Below are positions 44,483 through 54,420 of a stretch of DNA of 64,000 bases, in pieces. The first letter of the stretch is position 1, and each line of letters opens with the position of its first letter. This DNA comes from Bartonella sp. HY038 (GTDB taxonomy: Bacteria; Pseudomonadota; Alphaproteobacteria; Rhizobiales; Rhizobiaceae): assembly GCF_014117425.1 (NCBI RefSeq), contig NZ_CP059725.1, forward strand, positions 620,001 through 684,000. Reading direction: 5' to 3'. Position numbers and translations under genes: made by a program. The notes below the pieces were generated by a model, which did not search any database, was not told the DNA's origin, and saw nothing but the letters and a program-made list of their open reading frames with translations.

Positions 44483-47400
44483 ATGGCAGCTCCGCATGCT
44501 TTTTTGGATATTTTAGCAAATCCGCAAGTGCGTGATGCATATCTTGCCGGCCGTATTTCTATTATTTTATCAAGCGATTTTGAAACTATTCTTTGGGCAA
44601 ATGGAGCTGGTGCTCATTTTTTAGGTTTTCGTACCGTTGCAGATTCAATTGGTGTTGATAGTGGTTTTGATAATTTAACTCGTTTGCAAATTGAAAACGG
44701 TTTAGCCACAAAACGTGGTGTAAAAATTGGTGGTATCCCTGCCGCACAGTCTTTTTTAATTAATGCAATAGACATGGAGCATTTAGGGCAAGTGGTCTTC
44801 TTGCGTTCAATCGCAGCCGTTGCCTCTGATGCAGGTTTTGTAGATTTAACCAATGGTTTAGGAGATGAATTTACTGAGGCTGCAGTTTTAGATGTTTCGG
44901 GCAATATTTTGAGTGCAACCAAGGGTTTTCGACCCGATTTTGTTGTTGATGAAGATTTGATGGCATTGCTGCATGAAGCGCAATCGGGCGGTGGTGTAAA
45001 GAAGCGTTTGCTGAAAAATTATTCAGATATGCCTGTCGGTGTATTGGAACTCAACAAACAGCCGGCAATTTTTTTACTCATTGCGGCAAAGCCCAATGAT
45101 GATAATGACAATGCTGACAAAGATGAAGTAAAACAGGAATTTGTTTTTGATGTAACGCGCTTTCCATTGCAATTTGCGTGGCAGCTTGATGAAAATAATT
45201 TTTTTATTGATGTTTCTCCGGAGTTGGAAACGGCTGTTGGCCCCCGCTTTGGAGATGTTATTGATAAATGTTTTACAAGCCTTGCCAAAGAATGGAATAT
45301 GGACAGCAATGGAGCGATGCGGGCTTTATTAAAAAGCCATAAAGCCTGGTCGGAACGTAAGATATATTGGCCTGTTGAAGGCGGTGAAAGTCGGGTTGAA
45401 ATTGAATTTTCAGCCTTGCCAATTTATTCACGGGATCGTGAATTTAGTGGCTATCGTGGTTTTGGTATAATAAATGAAGCAAAAATGACAGTAAAAGAAG
45501 AAGGATTGAACCTTGCACGCAATCGTGGTCCAAAAGGTTTAACCGCGCAAGAGCATGAAGCATTTACAATAATCGCCCGCAAATTGAAGGCTGATATTCT
45601 TGCCGTTGAATTACCAAGAAATCTGCGCCAAGCCAAAAATGATGAATATTTAAAAGCATCTTCGGCTAAACCCCGCTCTAGCGAAAAAGAACTGGGTGCT
45701 GATGAGGGGATTATCGCTGACGAAAATAATCAGCCCATAGTCTTCCAACCATCGCAGGCTAAACAGACGAATGCTATTATTGACAATATTCAAATTAGCA
45801 ATAAGCAAGACAATAATAACGACCAACAAGACGATGCTTTAATTGGTACTGACAAAGTTATAGATAATTTGCCGGTAAATATTGAAGAAAAAATTGTTGC
45901 GTCATCAAAGTTAGATGTTGATGGTCTAGAAGATGGCGAAGAAAGTGATAGCAATACACATCATGATGTTGAGGACAGTGAAATTGCCCTTGATGATCAG
46001 CCATTAAACTTGCCTGAAGCTATTGAGCAAGAAGATAAAGTTTTGCCAGCTCTTTCAACTTTGCCAACGCTTGATGAAGAATATGGTTTTTCAAATGATG
46101 ACGAGCCAGACACGCAAAACAGTGATCTGGCCATTGACGCCTTACTTAATCATTATGATAGTAATATATTATCAGGGGCTAGCTCTATACAGTTAAAAAG
46201 TACTGATGTGTTGCCAAAATTGCCTGAAAGGGTAATGAATACGCAAAAAAACAACTCGCCCAAAACGTCTCAAATGTCTAGCGAAGATGATTTGGTGATG
46301 GCGACATTGCCCGATGATGATCTTGAAACAGCATTGGAGCAAGAATGGGCTGAAGATGATTTGATTACTGAAACATCAGAAGACAGGCTTGATGTAAAAA
46401 AATTGGAAGATATAGAAGGCGATGAAGATAGGGAAATTCTGGCCGAAAAATCACAAGATGCCAAACAAAGATCTGATGTTACAGAAGCCGAAAACCTTGT
46501 AGAGCAAAAAGCTGAAATCAACGATCAAGATAGAGAAAACCAAGATACAGAAAACCAAGTCACAGGAAAGAAGAGCACTGACTTGGTTGATAGTGACGAT
46601 GATGGTGATCTTAATGTCGTGGTTGAAGCAAAGGATCACAATGAAGAGGAATTGGGTACGATAGAAGAAGGAGATAAAGAGGAAACGCCGCAAACTATTG
46701 AGGAGGCCTTGGCAGCTTTACGTCGCTCGCTGGAAGCAAATGGTGTTGAAGCAATAGAACCGCGTGAAGAGCAAGACCTTAATTTTTGGGATGACAGTGC
46801 TATTGAAGAAATCGAGCTTGATGATCAGTCGAAAAGCAATGCCTTTGTTGAAGATATTTCCCCCAATATTGATGAGCTAATGCGGCAAGCAACTTTCTTA
46901 GATGAAGACAATCAATCCAATTCCTCTTCTTTACCGATATTAGGCGAAGATATTGGATTGGATGAAAGGGCAGGGGAAAGCCCAAATCAATATCCAGAGC
47001 ATGACAGCAGCCCATTAGCGCTTGAAACTGAAGAGAGCGATATACCTGATGGACATCGCAGCCGCTTAAATCTACGTCCTGCCGAAAAGCTCGAAATATT
47101 TGGTGCGGGTGCATTGGATGCTGGCAAGACTTCACAGTCTCCCCATGATATGGCTTTGCCTATTATACCTTCTCCGCGTATCGAATTTACATTGCTACAG
47201 CATTTGCCTTTACCCATTCTTATTTATCGTGATAATCGAGTTCTATTTGCAAGTGACGAATTATTGCGCTTAACCGGTTTTCCAACCCTTGATTCATTTA
47301 GGGCTCACGGGATTTTATCAGTTATCTTACGGGAATGGTTGCCGCGTAATATTCTCATTGGTAGTAATGATCAGATCTGGTCAGTACGTCCGCAAATGCG

Positions 47401-48649
47401 TGGTGTTACTTGGGCAGATGGCCGTGAAGCTTCAATGATTTCTTTTGGTAATCTTGAAAAACAAGATTCTATTGATCGGGAAGATTTTGAGGCTTTGCAG
47501 CGTAAAGCAGTGGAATTATCCATATTATTGAATTTAATTTCAGATGGCGTTCTTATTGTTGACGATACTGGACTTATTCATTCGGTCAATGAAGCGGCGC
47601 AACGCATGCTTGGTTTTGATGCTGATGAAATTAAAGGGCGCAATTTTGTCCAGTTCTTTAGTCCTAAAAGTGTTGATATGGTCAACCAATATTTCGATAC
47701 GGTTAGGCAAAGTAATGACAAGCCCCCTTTTGGTGAGGGCTACGAGTTTGAGGCAAAGCGCAGTGATGGCGACGCTATAAGCCTATTTGTAAGTTTTGGA
47801 AAAATGGAGCTCGATGAGGGCTATTTCCTTATGCTGCGTGATTTAAGTGTTATCCATTCCGCTGCATCTGAGTTGGTGGTCGCGCGCCATCAAGCAGAGG
47901 AGGAGTCTTTGCGTAAATCGCGTTATCTTGCCTTGGTAAGTCATGAAATTCGCACGCCGCTTAACGCGATAATAGGTCTTTCTGAACTTATTTTGGAAGA
48001 AAAATTCGGCTCTCTTAATAATGATCGCTATCGCGGTTATTTGCGTGATATTGTCAATTCTGGTGGCCATATCATGACGCTTATCAATGATTTGCTTGAT
48101 GCAGCCAAAATTGCTGAAGGGCGTACCACAATTGATATTCGTAATGTCTCAATAGTGCCTATTTTAAAAGAGGTTTTGGGGCTAATGGCGCCGCAAGCCA
48201 ATACTGGTCGCATCATTATGCGCTCAAATATAGCTCATGACTTGCCCGATATTGCTGCTGATAAACGTTCTGTAAAGCAGATAATTCTTAATCTCTTGTC
48301 CAATGCTATTCGGTTTACACCGCCAGGTGGTCAAATTATTATTTCAGCCTTGCGTCATGAAAATGCCGGTGTATTATTGCGCGTTCGTGATAGTGGTATT
48401 GGTATGAGTGAAAACGAAATGGAAGAAGCAATGCTGCCCTTCCATCAAATTTCACGCCCCTTACAAAATGATAGTATCGATGATAATATTGATCGTGGCA
48501 CAGGCCTTGGTTTACCGCTAACTAAGGCATTAGCAGATGCTAATAATGCGCGTTTTAATCTTTATTCTGAAACTGGTAAAGGCACCGTTGCCGAAATTGT
48601 TTTTGCATTGGCGGTTAATCGCCTTGATGATGAACCAATGGATAGTTAA
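44483..48649 (+). CDS. PdhS-like PAS-domain sensor histidine kinase with a ~500-residue acidic insert
   Basis: A 1388-residue cytosolic kinase of the PdhS/DivJ/PleC group, which controls DivK and thus CtrA-dependent cell-cycle and polarity programmes. Layout: an N-terminal PAS-like region (IILSSDFETILWANGAGAHF), a second domain to ~380, a long disordered Asp/Glu/Asn/Gln-rich stretch (~390-890), PAS near 890-1000 (LPILIYRDNRVLFASDE), PAS near 1015-1130 (GVLIVDDTGLIHSVNEA), HisKA with His1154 in LVSHEIRTPLNAIIGLSEL, and HATPase with NLLSNAIRFTPPGG and GTGLGLPLTKAL. ATG 44483 fits AGGA better than the ATG three codons before. Brucella PdhS, as I recall, is about 1000 residues, so the insert accounts for the extra length. 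Confidence 0.88.
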   Translation: MAAPHAFLDILANPQVRDAYLAGRISIILSSDFETILWANGAGAHFLGFRTVADSIGVDSGFDNLTRLQIENGLATKRGVKIGGIPAAQSFLINAIDMEHLGQVVFLRSIAAVASDAGFVDLTNGLGDEFTEAAVLDVSGNILSATKGFRPDFVVDEDLMALLHEAQSGGGVKKRLLKNYSDMPVGVLELNKQPAIFLLIAAKPNDDNDNADKDEVKQEFVFDVTRFPLQFAWQLDENNFFIDVSPELETAVGPRFGDVIDKCFTSLAKEWNMDSNGAMRALLKSHKAWSERKIYWPVEGGESRVEIEFSALPIYSRDREFSGYRGFGIINEAKMTVKEEGLNLARNRGPKGLTAQEHEAFTIIARKLKADILAVELPRNLRQAKNDEYLKASSAKPRSSEKELGADEGIIADENNQPIVFQPSQAKQTNAIIDNIQISNKQDNNNDQQDDALIGTDKVIDNLPVNIEEKIVASSKLDVDGLEDGEESDSNTHHDVEDSEIALDDQPLNLPEAIEQEDKVLPALSTLPTLDEEYGFSNDDEPDTQNSDLAIDALLNHYDSNILSGASSIQLKSTDVLPKLPERVMNTQKNNSPKTSQMSSEDDLVMATLPDDDLETALEQEWAEDDLITETSEDRLDVKKLEDIEGDEDREILAEKSQDAKQRSDVTEAENLVEQKAEINDQDRENQDTENQVTGKKSTDLVDSDDDGDLNVVVEAKDHNEEELGTIEEGDKEETPQTIEEALAALRRSLEANGVEAIEPREEQDLNFWDDSAIEEIELDDQSKSNAFVEDISPNIDELMRQATFLDEDNQSNSSSLPILGEDIGLDERAGESPNQYPEHDSSPLALETEESDIPDGHRSRLNLRPAEKLEIFGAGALDAGKTSQSPHDMALPIIPSPRIEFTLLQHLPLPILIYRDNRVLFASDELLRLTGFPTLDSFRAHGILSVILREWLPRNILIGSNDQIWSVRPQMRGVTWADGREASMISFGNLEKQDSIDREDFEALQRKAVELSILLNLISDGVLIVDDTGLIHSVNEAAQRMLGFDADEIKGRNFVQFFSPKSVDMVNQYFDTVRQSNDKPPFGEGYEFEAKRSDGDAISLFVSFGKMELDEGYFLMLRDLSVIHSAASELVVARHQAEEESLRKSRYLALVSHEIRTPLNAIIGLSELILEEKFGSLNNDRYRGYLRDIVNSGGHIMTLINDLLDAAKIAEGRTTIDIRNVSIVPILKEVLGLMAPQANTGRIIMRSNIAHDLPDIAADKRSVKQIILNLLSNAIRFTPPGGQIIISALRHENAGVLLRVRDSGIGMSENEMEEAMLPFHQISRPLQNDSIDDNIDRGTGLGLPLTKALADANNARFNLYSETGKGTVAEIVFALAVNRLDDEPMDS

Positions 48650-48651
48650 AC

Positions 48652-48683
48652 TATAGGGAGCTAAAAATTAGTAGCTCCCTATA
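48652..48683. terminator. Hairpin between converging kinase and dehydrogenase genes
   Basis: Perfect 12-bp stem TATAGGGAGCTA (48652-48663) / TAGCTCCCTATA (48672-48683), 8-nt loop. It can serve both converging genes. Confidence 0.7.
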
Positions 48684-48695
48684 TTAGTTTTGACC

Positions 48696-49562
48696 CTAGT
48701 CACGCAAGCGGGTAATAAGGCTTGATGTATCAAAACGGTTATTGCCGGCGCGCTGGATGTCAGCATAAAATTGATCAATCAAAGCAGTGATTGGCAAGGT
48801 GGAGCCATTATATCTTGCTTCATTAAGACAGATGCCTAGGTCTTTGCGCATAAGATCAACCGCAAAGCCAAAATCAAATTTATTGTCAACCATGGTATTG
48901 CCACGGTTTTCCATTTGCCATGAACCAGCAGCACCCTTTGATAAGACTTCTATCACCGATTTCATGTCAAGTCCGGCATTTACGCCAAATTGTAAGCCTT
49001 CCGATAGGCCTTGTACAATGCCCGCAAGACAAATTTGGTTGACCATTTTGCACAATTGACCAGATCCGGCCGGCCCCATAAGCCGCACTGAAACCGCATA
49101 GCTGTCAATTGCCTTTTCAATCTTTTCATATATTGCTTGGTCACCGCCACACATTACAGTAAGTTTGCCATTTTCTGCGCCAGCTTGGCCACCAGAAACT
49201 GGTGCATCTATAAAGTTAAGCTCACATTTTTGCGCTTCCTCATAAAGCTTGCGCGCAACCTCTGCAGAGGCGGTGGTATGATCAACAAAAATGGCCCCTT
49301 TGTTCATTGCTTTAAAAGCCCCATTGTCACCAAGGGTAATTTCAATAAGATCCTTATCATTGCCAACGCAAGAAAAAACAATATCTTGTCCTTTGGCGGC
49401 CTCAGACGGTGTATCAGCACTCTTACCTTGATAGGTGGTGACCCAATGGTCAGCTTTGGTTTTCGTGCGATTATAAACAGTCACCTCATAACCAGCTTTT
49501 GCCAAATGCCCGGCCATAGGAAAGCCCATGACACCAAGCCCTAAAAATGCAATTTTTTTCAT
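48696..49562 (-). CDS. NAD(P)-dependent beta-hydroxyacid dehydrogenase (3-hydroxyisobutyrate / tartronate semialdehyde type)
   Basis: A 288-residue enzyme of the beta-hydroxyacid dehydrogenase family. The Rossmann motif is FLGLGVMGFPMAGHL, the substrate site DAPVSGGQAGAENG, and the catalytic Lys lies in GQLCKMVNQICLAG. Possible reactions include oxidation of 3-hydroxyisobutyrate or reduction of tartronate semialdehyde; the sequence does not decide. ATG 49562 follows GGGAGTGGGT. No glyoxylate carboligase or valine-degradation genes are adjacent. Confidence 0.88.
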   Translation of the reverse strand: MKKIAFLGLGVMGFPMAGHLAKAGYEVTVYNRTKTKADHWVTTYQGKSADTPSEAAKGQDIVFSCVGNDKDLIEITLGDNGAFKAMNKGAIFVDHTTASAEVARKLYEEAQKCELNFIDAPVSGGQAGAENGKLTVMCGGDQAIYEKIEKAIDSYAVSVRLMGPAGSGQLCKMVNQICLAGIVQGLSEGLQFGVNAGLDMKSVIEVLSKGAAGSWQMENRGNTMVDNKFDFGFAVDLMRKDLGICLNEARYNGSTLPITALIDQFYADIQRAGNNRFDTSSLITRLRD

Positions 49563-49900
49563 ACCCACTCCCTATAGAACTCTTTTTCAAATTAAGGCAA
49601 TATCATGCCTTATTCATTTTTATACTTCAAATAAAACAATCCTACACTATTTTCGAAAACACTTAAATTAATTCTTTGATATTACAGTAAATTCGCGCGT
49701 TGAACAATTCTATATTTATTGAGTAATACACATGTGTTTTCTAAATTATTTGTAATGTTTCCTTTATTTTGAACAAATTTTGACAAAATTTCACCTTGTT
49801 TAGAGGGGTTAAAAATAACGCTATTGACATGACAATGTTTTTACTTTTGTAAAAGATGATAAATTAAATCATGTTATCTTGGCAGAGGTATTGGAAAGCT
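49563..49900. other. Promoter region of the siderophore uptake locus
   Basis: AT-rich; it contains the likely promoter at 49824-49852. No complete Fur, RirA or Irr box was recognised. Confidence 0.5.
49824..49852 (+). promoter_or_regulatory. Likely sigma-70-type promoter of the TonB receptor gene
   Basis: TTGACA (49824-49829), a 17-bp spacer, then TTGTAA (49847-49852), about 49 bp before the chosen start codon. Confidence 0.5.
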
Positions 49901-52159
49901 ATGAAATTGAAAGCAATGTTAAGCGGAACGAGCTGTCGGCGTAGATTGGCGTCTATTTTGTCTGTTCTAACTATTTCTACTTCAGCAATCGTATTAGCAA
50001 GCCCAGCAATTGCGCAAACCACACCAGCACAAAGCCGTACCACACGCCATACTAATGCACAGCAAGTTGCCGAAACTGTAGCAACACAGGGCGAAACAAC
50101 ACAAACAGCAACAAGTGAAGAAGCAAGCGATGAAAATGCTTCAACGCGTTTGCAAACCGTTGTTGTAACTGCAACCGGTTTTGAGCAGACGGTTAATGAT
50201 GCCCCTGCAAGCATCACGGTTATTCCGCGAGAAGAGCTTGAAAAAGGATCATTCCGCGATCTAGGTGATGCGTTGCGTAATGTTCAAGGCGTTGCCGTCA
50301 CTGGGTCGGCTGCTGAGCAGGATATCTTTATCCGTGGTCTTCCAGGTGCCTATACACTCATTTTAGTTGATGGTAAAAGACAAAGCACTCGTGATGCTCG
50401 CACTAATGGTAATTCTGGTTTTGAGCAAAGCTTTGTTCCACCAGCTGGCGCTATTGAGCGGATCGAAGTCGTGCGCGGGCCTATGTCCTCGCTTTACGGC
50501 TCAGATGCTATGGGCGGCGTTATCAATATTATAACCCGTAAAGTTCCAGAAAAATGGACCGGAACAATAACGGTTGATGGTACGGCTAACCAGCATAGCG
50601 AATATGGTAATAGTGCGCAGGTAAGCTATTATGCTGCTGGTCCCTTGCAACCTGATGTAATAGGCTTGCAATTATGGGGGCGTGGCATGGGCCGCGAGGA
50701 AGACGCAATTGTCTCTGGTACACCAAAGAAAAAAGAAATTGATATTACGGGCCGCGTCACGGTTACTCCCAATAAGGATCACGACTTAACCTTTGAAGCT
50801 GGTACAACAAAGCTGAAGCGCTTTAGCACAGTTGGCAATAATATTGAACGCTCGGTCAATAATAATCGCGCCGCTGTTGATACCTACAATCTAAATACGC
50901 GTGACCATTTATCTTTTGGTTACACTGGGCGCCTTGGTTGGACAACTGCAGAGTTTTCAGTGCTTCAAGAAACGGCTAAGCGTGAAAGCTATACTTGGAA
51001 TAATAATACGCAAGATTTCGTTGCTAATTTGCGTGCGCCAACTATTCGCAATACTATTATTGATGGCAAATTCACCACACCGTTCAGCCTAGCGGGTAAC
51101 CATACACTTGTTACCGGCGCTCAGTTCATTCGCAATGATTTAACCGATCAAAACCCAGGCTTACGCACTGCGCAAGATGAAAAATTTGATGTGACGCAAT
51201 GGGCATTGTTTGGTGAAGATGAATGGTGGATTAGCAATTCATTTTCAATAACCGGTGGTTTGCGTATGGATCACCATGAAATTTATGGCACCCATTGGAG
51301 TCCACGTGGTTATGCAGTTTGGCATGCAACTGATAATATTACTTTAAAGGGTGGTATCTCAACTGGTTTCCGTGCTCCTGAAATACGTCAAATTGCCCCT
51401 GGTTATGCTTATACGACAGGTGGCGGCAATTGTTTTTATGGGCAAAATCCCCCAAGTGGCCGTGGTCGTTGCGGTGTTATTATCGGTTCAAGCGGTTTGC
51501 AACCAGAAAAGAGCACATCTTATGAATTTGCGGCCCTATATGACAATCTTGAAAACTTACAGCTTGGTGCAACTTATTTCTATACAGATTTTAAGGATAA
51601 GATAAGCAACCAACAGGTTGTTGATGCAAATGGTAATCTTGCTGAATGGTCGGTAGACCCAAATTATGTCTTGTGGGAATTTATCAATATTGACGATGCG
51701 GTTATGCAAGGTGTGGAATTAACCGGAACTTGGTCGCCAATTGAAGCTGTTTCTTTGCGTGGAAATTATACCTACACCCATTCAGAGCAAAAAACTGGTG
51801 ATTATAAGGGCTTACCACTTGCTCGTACACCAGAACACATGGGTAGTATACGTGCCGATTGGCATACACCGGTTGACGGGTTAGATGCTTGGGCTGGCGG
51901 TAATTATCACGGTAAGGAAACCAATGCTGGTTTACGTATTGGTGCAGCTGGAACGGCTGTTGTTCGTAATGGCCAAGTGGTTGCCCGTGAATATAAGGAT
52001 TATTTCACCTTTGATATTGGTGGCAGCTATAAGTTTAGTGACTATGTTTCATTAAATGCAGCAGTTTATAATCTTTTTGATAAACGCGTCAGTGTTGACG
52101 AATTTAATAATGTGGTTGAAGGCCGGCGCCTTTGGGTGTCAATGACGTCCAACTTTTAA
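49901..52159 (+). CDS. TonB-dependent siderophore receptor (FepA/catecholate-like)
   Basis: A 752-residue outer-membrane receptor. The signal peptide ends ASPAIAQ. A TonB-box-like LQTVVVTATGFEQ precedes the plug domain (DAPASITVIPREELEKG, FIRGLPGAYTLILVDGKRQS, RIEVVRGPMSSLYGSDAMGG). The C-terminal beta-barrel ends YNLFDKRVSVDEFNN and a terminal Phe. It imports ferric siderophores with energy from TonB-ExbBD. The start is taken at ATG 49901, close behind GGAAAG; ATG 49871 is possible. An esterase and a complete ABC transporter follow, forming an uptake cassette. The neighbours suggest a catecholate ligand. Confidence 0.92.
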   Translation: MKLKAMLSGTSCRRRLASILSVLTISTSAIVLASPAIAQTTPAQSRTTRHTNAQQVAETVATQGETTQTATSEEASDENASTRLQTVVVTATGFEQTVNDAPASITVIPREELEKGSFRDLGDALRNVQGVAVTGSAAEQDIFIRGLPGAYTLILVDGKRQSTRDARTNGNSGFEQSFVPPAGAIERIEVVRGPMSSLYGSDAMGGVINIITRKVPEKWTGTITVDGTANQHSEYGNSAQVSYYAAGPLQPDVIGLQLWGRGMGREEDAIVSGTPKKKEIDITGRVTVTPNKDHDLTFEAGTTKLKRFSTVGNNIERSVNNNRAAVDTYNLNTRDHLSFGYTGRLGWTTAEFSVLQETAKRESYTWNNNTQDFVANLRAPTIRNTIIDGKFTTPFSLAGNHTLVTGAQFIRNDLTDQNPGLRTAQDEKFDVTQWALFGEDEWWISNSFSITGGLRMDHHEIYGTHWSPRGYAVWHATDNITLKGGISTGFRAPEIRQIAPGYAYTTGGGNCFYGQNPPSGRGRCGVIIGSSGLQPEKSTSYEFAALYDNLENLQLGATYFYTDFKDKISNQQVVDANGNLAEWSVDPNYVLWEFINIDDAVMQGVELTGTWSPIEAVSLRGNYTYTHSEQKTGDYKGLPLARTPEHMGSIRADWHTPVDGLDAWAGGNYHGKETNAGLRIGAAGTAVVRNGQVVAREYKDYFTFDIGGSYKFSDYVSLNAAVYNLFDKRVSVDEFNNVVEGRRLWVSMTSNF

Positions 52160-52272
52160 ATTAAATAGCGGGTAAGTTGGTAAATATACTGCAATGCTTT
52201 GCTAATTTACCCGTAAATTGAAAAATAATGAACCCTTTGTCCGTAAATATTAAAAATATAGGTTAAACTCAA

Positions 52273-53223
52273 TTGCGTAGAATTTTAACACTGTTTGGCT
52301 CATGCATGCTGACGATCTTGGTCATGCAACCATGTTTTGCGCAAAGTGAAAAAGTAACAGCCATTCACAGCGAAGCATTGAATATGGATATTCGTCATTT
52401 TGATATAAAAATTACGCCAACCAATAATGCATCGCGTTCGATAGATACGGAAAAAGCTGATCTGGAAAGTTATCGCATCTTTGTCGCTACTCCCAAACAG
52501 TCAGCGCCGCAAGATGGTTGGCCAGTCGTTTGGTTGCTTGATGGAAATATGACGTTTGATTATGCGGTTAAAAATAAACCAGATGCGATTATTGTTGCTA
52601 TTGGTTACCCTTTAGACAATAGAGACGAAATCGTAACGCGGCGCTATTATGACCTCACCGAAAAGGCAAAGCCTGAAAATTTCCCACATAGGGAGGGAAA
52701 AACTCCACCCAATACAGGTGGGCGCGCTGCATTTAGCCGTTTTATTATGGATGACTTACGTCCATTAATAAAAAAGCAATATAATATAAATGATAATCAA
52801 CAAATTCTATATGGCCATTCCTTGGGTGGATTATTTGTTTTACATGAAATGCTAGATGGTCGCCAGCGTTATAATATTTATTGCGCCGCAGATCCGTCCA
52901 TTTGGTGGAGTAAGCATGGCATATTAGAACGTTTTAAAGCGGAACCATTATTTGCTGATACGAATAATAATCAAAAAACTTATCTGCTTATTTCTGCTTC
53001 GGGTAAGCGTGCGCAACGAGCGCAACTATCGCCCGAGGAAGCCAAAAAACTTGCAGAAACTCGTGGTGGTCCCAATGGCAAATATGTGTTTGATTTATTG
53101 AAACAATATCCATTTATAGAAGAAAATTATCAGCTTTATGAAAATGATAGTCATGGCACCATGGTTGAGCCATCGGTTCATGATTGTTTGAAATTTGCCA
53201 AAATCAAGCTCAATAATGATTAA
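52273..53223 (+). CDS. Periplasmic siderophore esterase (IroE/BesA-like alpha/beta hydrolase)
   Basis: A 316-residue protein with a signal peptide (MRRILTLFGSCMLTILV, cut after CFA). Catalytic motif GHSLGG with Ser183, the DGWPVVWLLDGNMTF strand, and a C-terminal ENDSHGTM with the probable catalytic His. This architecture is that of IroE/Fes-type esterases that cleave tri-catecholate siderophores. The start appears to be TTG 52273, needed for a full signal peptide. Located between the receptor and the binding protein, it would open captured siderophores in the periplasm. Confidence 0.85.
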   Translation: MRRILTLFGSCMLTILVMQPCFAQSEKVTAIHSEALNMDIRHFDIKITPTNNASRSIDTEKADLESYRIFVATPKQSAPQDGWPVVWLLDGNMTFDYAVKNKPDAIIVAIGYPLDNRDEIVTRRYYDLTEKAKPENFPHREGKTPPNTGGRAAFSRFIMDDLRPLIKKQYNINDNQQILYGHSLGGLFVLHEMLDGRQRYNIYCAADPSIWWSKHGILERFKAEPLFADTNNNQKTYLLISASGKRAQRAQLSPEEAKKLAETRGGPNGKYVFDLLKQYPFIEENYQLYENDSHGTMVEPSVHDCLKFAKIKLNND

Positions 53224-53308
53224 AGGTCGATTTTAAACTGGGTAAAAGGCTTCAGCAAAATTGCATAAGGCTTTTGAAATAAATATAAAGGTGAATTTCA
53301 GTGTATAG

Positions 53309-53425
53309 TTTCATAGGCTAAAATTTGGGGGATCTAAGTCAGTTCAAGGAATTGAAGATTGGTTTATGAGAGATTTAGAGCAATTAGGATTTTATAAAGA
53401 AACTAAGTTTGCTTTAGGTGATTAG
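53309..53425 (+). pseudogene. Short gene remnant inside the siderophore locus
   Basis: A 38-codon open stretch with protein-like composition, reading FHRLKFGGSKSVQGIEDWFM and ending LEQLGFYKETKFALGD at TAG 53423-53425. It has no start codon near its beginning. It looks like the 3' end of a lost gene whose 5' part has been removed. Family unknown. It lies between the esterase and binding-protein genes. Confidence 0.3.
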
Positions 53426-53478
53426 GTGATGCCTAATTATAAATGTAGTTTTCTAACAATGAAAGCAAGGATGATTAA

Positions 53479-54420
53479 ATGGTAACGAAACGTAAATTCC
53501 TTATTGGTGCTGTTTTTAGCACTATGTTGGCAATGGCAGGCTTTAGCACACCATCATTTGCAGAAAATATTAAGATTACCCATGCATCAGGTGAAAGCGA
53601 AGTGCCGCTTCAACCTAAAAAAGTTGTGGTCTTTGATCTTGCAAGCCTTGATAATCTTCAGCGCCTTGGTGCAGGTGATACGGTCATTGCTCTACCAGAA
53701 ATTGGTTTGCCTAAATATCTTGAAGCCTTTAGCGATGAAAAAATTACCAAAGTTGGTACACTTTTCGAGCCAAATTATGAGCTTATCGCTTCGCTTAAAC
53801 CCGACCTTATTATTGCTGGCGGTCGTTCACAGCCAAAGCTTAAAGAATTAGCAGCTATTGCGCCAACTATTGATACAACTGTATCAACAGATAATTATCT
53901 TGGCGATGTTGATCGTAATGTTGAAATTTTAGGTAAGATTTTTGGCAAGGAAGCGGAAGCTAAGGCCGAAATCGAAAAGCTTGCCGCAACTCTTGCTGAA
54001 GTGAAAAAAGAAGCAGATGGCAAGGGCAATGGTCTGCTTATTTTAACAACTGGCGGTAAAATGAGTGCATTTGGCCCAGGCTCACGCTTTGGTCTACTTT
54101 ATTCAGGCTTTGGCGTTTCTCCAGCTGTTGCAGATCTACCCGTTGGTCGCCATGGCCAGCCAATTTCATCTGAATATATTTTGGAAAAAAATCCTGATTG
54201 GCTTTTCGTTATTGACCGTGATGCTGCTATTGGTCGTGAAGGTCAGTCTGCCGCTCAAATGCTTGATAATCCAGTTGTTAATGAATCAAAAGTTGCACAA
54301 AAAAAGCATATTGTTTATCTTGATCCACAAAACTGGTACCTCGTTGGCGGTGGTTTAAGTGGTCTTCACGAAACAGCAGACCAATTGATGAAAGCCTTTA
54401 AAGCTGCTGATGCAAAATAA
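53479..54420 (+). CDS. Siderophore ABC transporter substrate-binding protein (CeuE/YclQ-like)
   Basis: A 313-residue periplasmic binding protein. The signal peptide ends TPSFA; no lipobox. The fold shows PKKVVVFDLASLDNLQRLG, LFEPNYELIASLKPDLII, a long central helix and a C-terminal domain with SEYILEKNPDWLFVIDRD. CeuE/FatB/YclQ proteins carry catecholate or hydrolysed catecholate siderophores. It is followed by a terminator and then by the permease genes, so it is probably made in excess over them. Confidence 0.92.
   Translation: MVTKRKFLIGAVFSTMLAMAGFSTPSFAENIKITHASGESEVPLQPKKVVVFDLASLDNLQRLGAGDTVIALPEIGLPKYLEAFSDEKITKVGTLFEPNYELIASLKPDLIIAGGRSQPKLKELAAIAPTIDTTVSTDNYLGDVDRNVEILGKIFGKEAEAKAEIEKLAATLAEVKKEADGKGNGLLILTTGGKMSAFGPGSRFGLLYSGFGVSPAVADLPVGRHGQPISSEYILEKNPDWLFVIDRDAAIGREGQSAAQMLDNPVVNESKVAQKKHIVYLDPQNWYLVGGGLSGLHETADQLMKAFKAADAK

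Noticed and set aside
49563-49900. Iron-responsive boxes (Fur, RirA, Irr) before the TonB receptor
   Set aside because: Only half-site-like fragments such as TTCTAAAT were seen; no complete box could be supported.
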